Source: Gramella sp. AN32 (GTDB lineage: Bacteria; Bacteroidota; Bacteroidia; Flavobacteriales; Flavobacteriaceae). From it: 64,000 nt of DNA. Below are positions 62,439 through 64,000 of this stretch, piece after piece (the first letter of the stretch is position 1; each line of letters opens with the position of its first letter). The position numbers and the translations under genes were made by a program. Below the pieces are notes generated by a model, which was given only the letters and a program-made list of their open reading frames with translations, was not told the origin of the DNA and did not search any database. Location of the stretch: NCBI RefSeq assembly GCF_023718305.1, contig NZ_QEYO01000001.1, positions 248,001 to 312,000 on the forward strand. Direction: 5' to 3'.

Positions 62439-63464
62439 TTAACTTAACAACTTCATCCATTCAGCTTTTACATTTTCCCAATCATATTTTTCAGCTTCCA
62501 ATCTGGCCTTATGAGCAATCTTGTTGGTGACCTCCTGATTTTCTAATAGATATTCAATAGCTTCAGCCATTTCCAACGCATCATCAGAATTAACCAGAAT
62601 AGCATTTTTATTATGCTTTAATATATACGGAATTCCACCTACATTGGTTGTAACTATTACCATCCCCAGGGCCATCGCTTCCAGTACACTCACGGGGGTA
62701 TTGTCAATTCTGGAAGTATTTATAAAAATATCGTATTCTTCTGAAAGATCTATCCAGTGAGACTTTGAAAGATGACCCTTAAAAACTACCGGCAAATTAT
62801 TTTCTTCACAATAAGTTCTCAGATTTTCTAAACTCCCATCTTTTTCCGCGCCAACCATACATAACCTGGAATCCGGATAAAATTTAAGCATTTTTCCTAA
62901 TACTTCTACCGCTAGTTTTGGGTTATAAACTTCAGAAAATGAACGTACCCAAAGTAAATTCGGTTTGAACATTTCTCTCTTCTTAAATTTATACTGATCT
63001 AAATCAATGCTATTCGGTATAACTTTTAAGGTCCCTAATTTAAATTTTGATAATTGGTTGAAAAGATATAATGAGGGTACAATATTTAATTCAGAATTTG
63101 AGAAGATTCTTTTTATTAGGAAAGAAGTTTTCTCAAATCTTTCCGGAAGGTTTCCCCCATGAAAAATAAATACATATGGCAAACCTAACATACGGCTCAA
63201 TTGCCCGCAACTAACCGCATACCAAAAGTTTGTGGTACTGTAGGTATCTATTAGAATTTTCCTGGCTGTTTTCCTGTATTGAAAAATTGTGGAAAGCATT
63301 TCAAAAATTCTAAGAATTTTATTCTTCTGAGAAGAGACTGCAATTATTTTTAAATCTTTCGACTTTAATTTTTCTGATAACGTATCGATGGTTGTAGGAG
63401 AATAACCATGTTTCTGTAATTTATTTCCAATGTATACTATCAAGTTTCGAGAAGTCGGTTCCAT
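62439..63464 (-). CDS. Glycosyltransferase family 4 protein
   Basis: A 341-residue GT-B glycosyltransferase. The C-terminal donor-binding domain shows NLLWVRSFSEVYNPKLAVEV, FINTSRIDNTPVSVLEAMAL (the EX7E-like end) and IVTTNVGGIPYIL; the N-terminal acceptor domain begins NLIVYIGNKLQKHGYSP. The retaining mechanism is a family property. It overlaps the next upstream glycosyltransferase by 25 bases and is clearly its paralogue. Likely adds one sugar to an exopolysaccharide or O-antigen repeat unit started by the WcaJ-like enzyme. The acceptor is unknown. Confidence 0.9.
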   Translation of the reverse strand: MEPTSRNLIVYIGNKLQKHGYSPTTIDTLSEKLKSKDLKIIAVSSQKNKILRIFEMLSTIFQYRKTARKILIDTYSTTNFWYAVSCGQLSRMLGLPYVFIFHGGNLPERFEKTSFLIKRIFSNSELNIVPSLYLFNQLSKFKLGTLKVIPNSIDLDQYKFKKREMFKPNLLWVRSFSEVYNPKLAVEVLGKMLKFYPDSRLCMVGAEKDGSLENLRTYCEENNLPVVFKGHLSKSHWIDLSEEYDIFINTSRIDNTPVSVLEAMALGMVIVTTNVGGIPYILKHNKNAILVNSDDALEMAEAIEYLLENQEVTNKIAHKARLEAEKYDWENVKAEWMKLLS

Positions 63465-64000
63465 TTTTCTTTTACAATTTCCCAGTCAAATCCTTCCACT
63501 TTTGCCCTGGCTTTTCGGCTTAGTTCAAGAGCGGTTTCTGGGTTTTCTATCAGTCTTAAAACTTCGGTTGCCATTGCCTGGGCATCATTCTCGAGAACTA
63601 AGATACCATCAACATTATTATCAATCAAATAATCCATTCCGCCAACCCGGGTACTAATAATTGGAAGTCCCAAACTCATGGCTTCAATTACACTAATTGG
63701 GGTATTGTCTATAGAAGTTGTATTTATAAAAAAATCATAATCCCTGGAAAGTTTAGCCCATTGTTTCTTCTTTAACTTTCCAGTAAAAGTGATCTCCAAA
63801 CCGTATTTTTTTCCCAACTTTTTACAGTTATGAAGAGAGCCATCTTTATCTGGCCCAACCATACACATAGTGGCACCGGGAATCTTCTCATTAATAATCT
63901 TTAGCACCTCAACCGCTAAGATTGGATTATACCTTTTCTGAAACCTTCTTACCCAGAGCAGTTTTGGCTGAAAATCATTTCTTTCTTTAAAGGGATAATT
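63440..64000 (-). CDS. Glycosyltransferase family 4 protein (5' end outside window)
   Basis: The minus-strand frame is open to the last base of the window, so the start lies beyond 64000. The readable C-terminal 186 residues run from NYPFKERNDFQPKLLWVRRF through CMVGPDKDGSLHN, FINTTSIDNTPISVIEAMSL and PIISTRVGGMDYLI. These match the same blocks of the neighbouring glycosyltransferase (LLWVRSF, CMVGAEKDGSLEN, SVLEAMALG), so the two arose by tandem duplication. An internal ATG at 63907 is not the real start because the conserved block lies upstream of it. Confidence 0.9.
   Translation of the reverse strand, partial: NYPFKERNDFQPKLLWVRRFQKRYNPILAVEVLKIINEKIPGATMCMVGPDKDGSLHNCKKLGKKYGLEITFTGKLKKKQWAKLSRDYDFFINTTSIDNTPISVIEAMSLGLPIISTRVGGMDYLIDNNVDGILVLENDAQAMATEVLRLIENPETALELSRKARAKVEGFDWEIVKEKWNRLLET

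Overview
The window is a chromosomal segment from a member of the Bacteroidota, most likely a (marine) Flavobacteriaceae. The evidence is low GC, upstream elements matching the Bacteroidota promoter TTG-N17-23-TAnnTTTG, an almost complete lack of Shine-Dalgarno sequences except a perfect one in front of rpsU, and a typical flavobacterial gene set (PspC, DUF2851, DUF3467, DUF4369 and DUF1343 proteins, zinc-less RecQ). I cannot fix the genus from sequence alone. No rRNA, CRISPR array, prophage or insertion sequence is visible; most of the window is core genome.

Layout. 1-8.3 kb: HAD phosphatase (cut by the window edge), DUF819 membrane protein, lipoprotein, malate:quinone oxidoreductase, a tRNA-Thr, a minus-strand operon (idi, PTPS/QueD, peroxiredoxin), and prfC (RF3) preceded by a short leader ORF whose stop codon lies in a terminator loop. 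8.5-12 kb: an accessory-looking cluster of a DUF4242/cyclase-like/AraC regulator, truncated haemoglobin, FAD oxidoreductase and cupin. 12-15.8 kb: alanine/glycine:cation symporter, AONS-like PLP enzyme, dipeptide epimerase and DUF3467.

16-31.4 kb: the large minus-strand gene-expression block, read from high to low coordinates as rpsU, xerC, hpf, tRNA-Thr(TGT), tRNA-Tyr, tRNA-Gly, tRNA-Thr(GGT), tuf, tRNA-Trp, secE, nusG, rplK, rplA, rplJ, rplL, rpoB, rpoC, with promoters and terminators that can be placed.

31.4-50.9 kb: metabolism, transport and signalling: metallo-beta-lactamase-fold protein, APC permease, acyl-CoA dehydrogenase with a duplicated 3' end, HhH protein, second AGCS symporter, K+ channel/PspC/DUF2851 operon, SGNH lipoprotein, FIST protein plus hybrid histidine kinase, CBS/cysteine synthase-like enzyme, LolC/FtsX-like permease head to head with a NamZ-type muramidase, YkgJ and a methyltransferase with overlapping divergent start codons, and a zinc metalloprotease-like lipoprotein. 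50.9-64 kb: RecQ, then envelope genes (KdsD, TatC, AhpD-like, LptB, an asparagine-synthase-like protein lacking the catalytic Cys, PssA, Lnt), and the edge of a polysaccharide locus (WcaJ-type transferase and two paralogous GT4 glycosyltransferases, the second cut by the window edge).

Intergenic regions near 20.3, 34.2, 45.9, 48.5, 55.5 and 60.9 kb carry mosaics of short repeats: 7-bp-period arrays of several sequences, TTGRTACA repeats, TGTCACnTTGAGCG elements and inverted REP-like units. The most interesting items are the prfC leader, the regulator/haemoglobin/FAD/cupin cluster, the remnant 3' end of the acyl-CoA dehydrogenase gene and the 7-bp-period arrays. All statements come from reading the sequence and knowledge of protein families; no database search was run.
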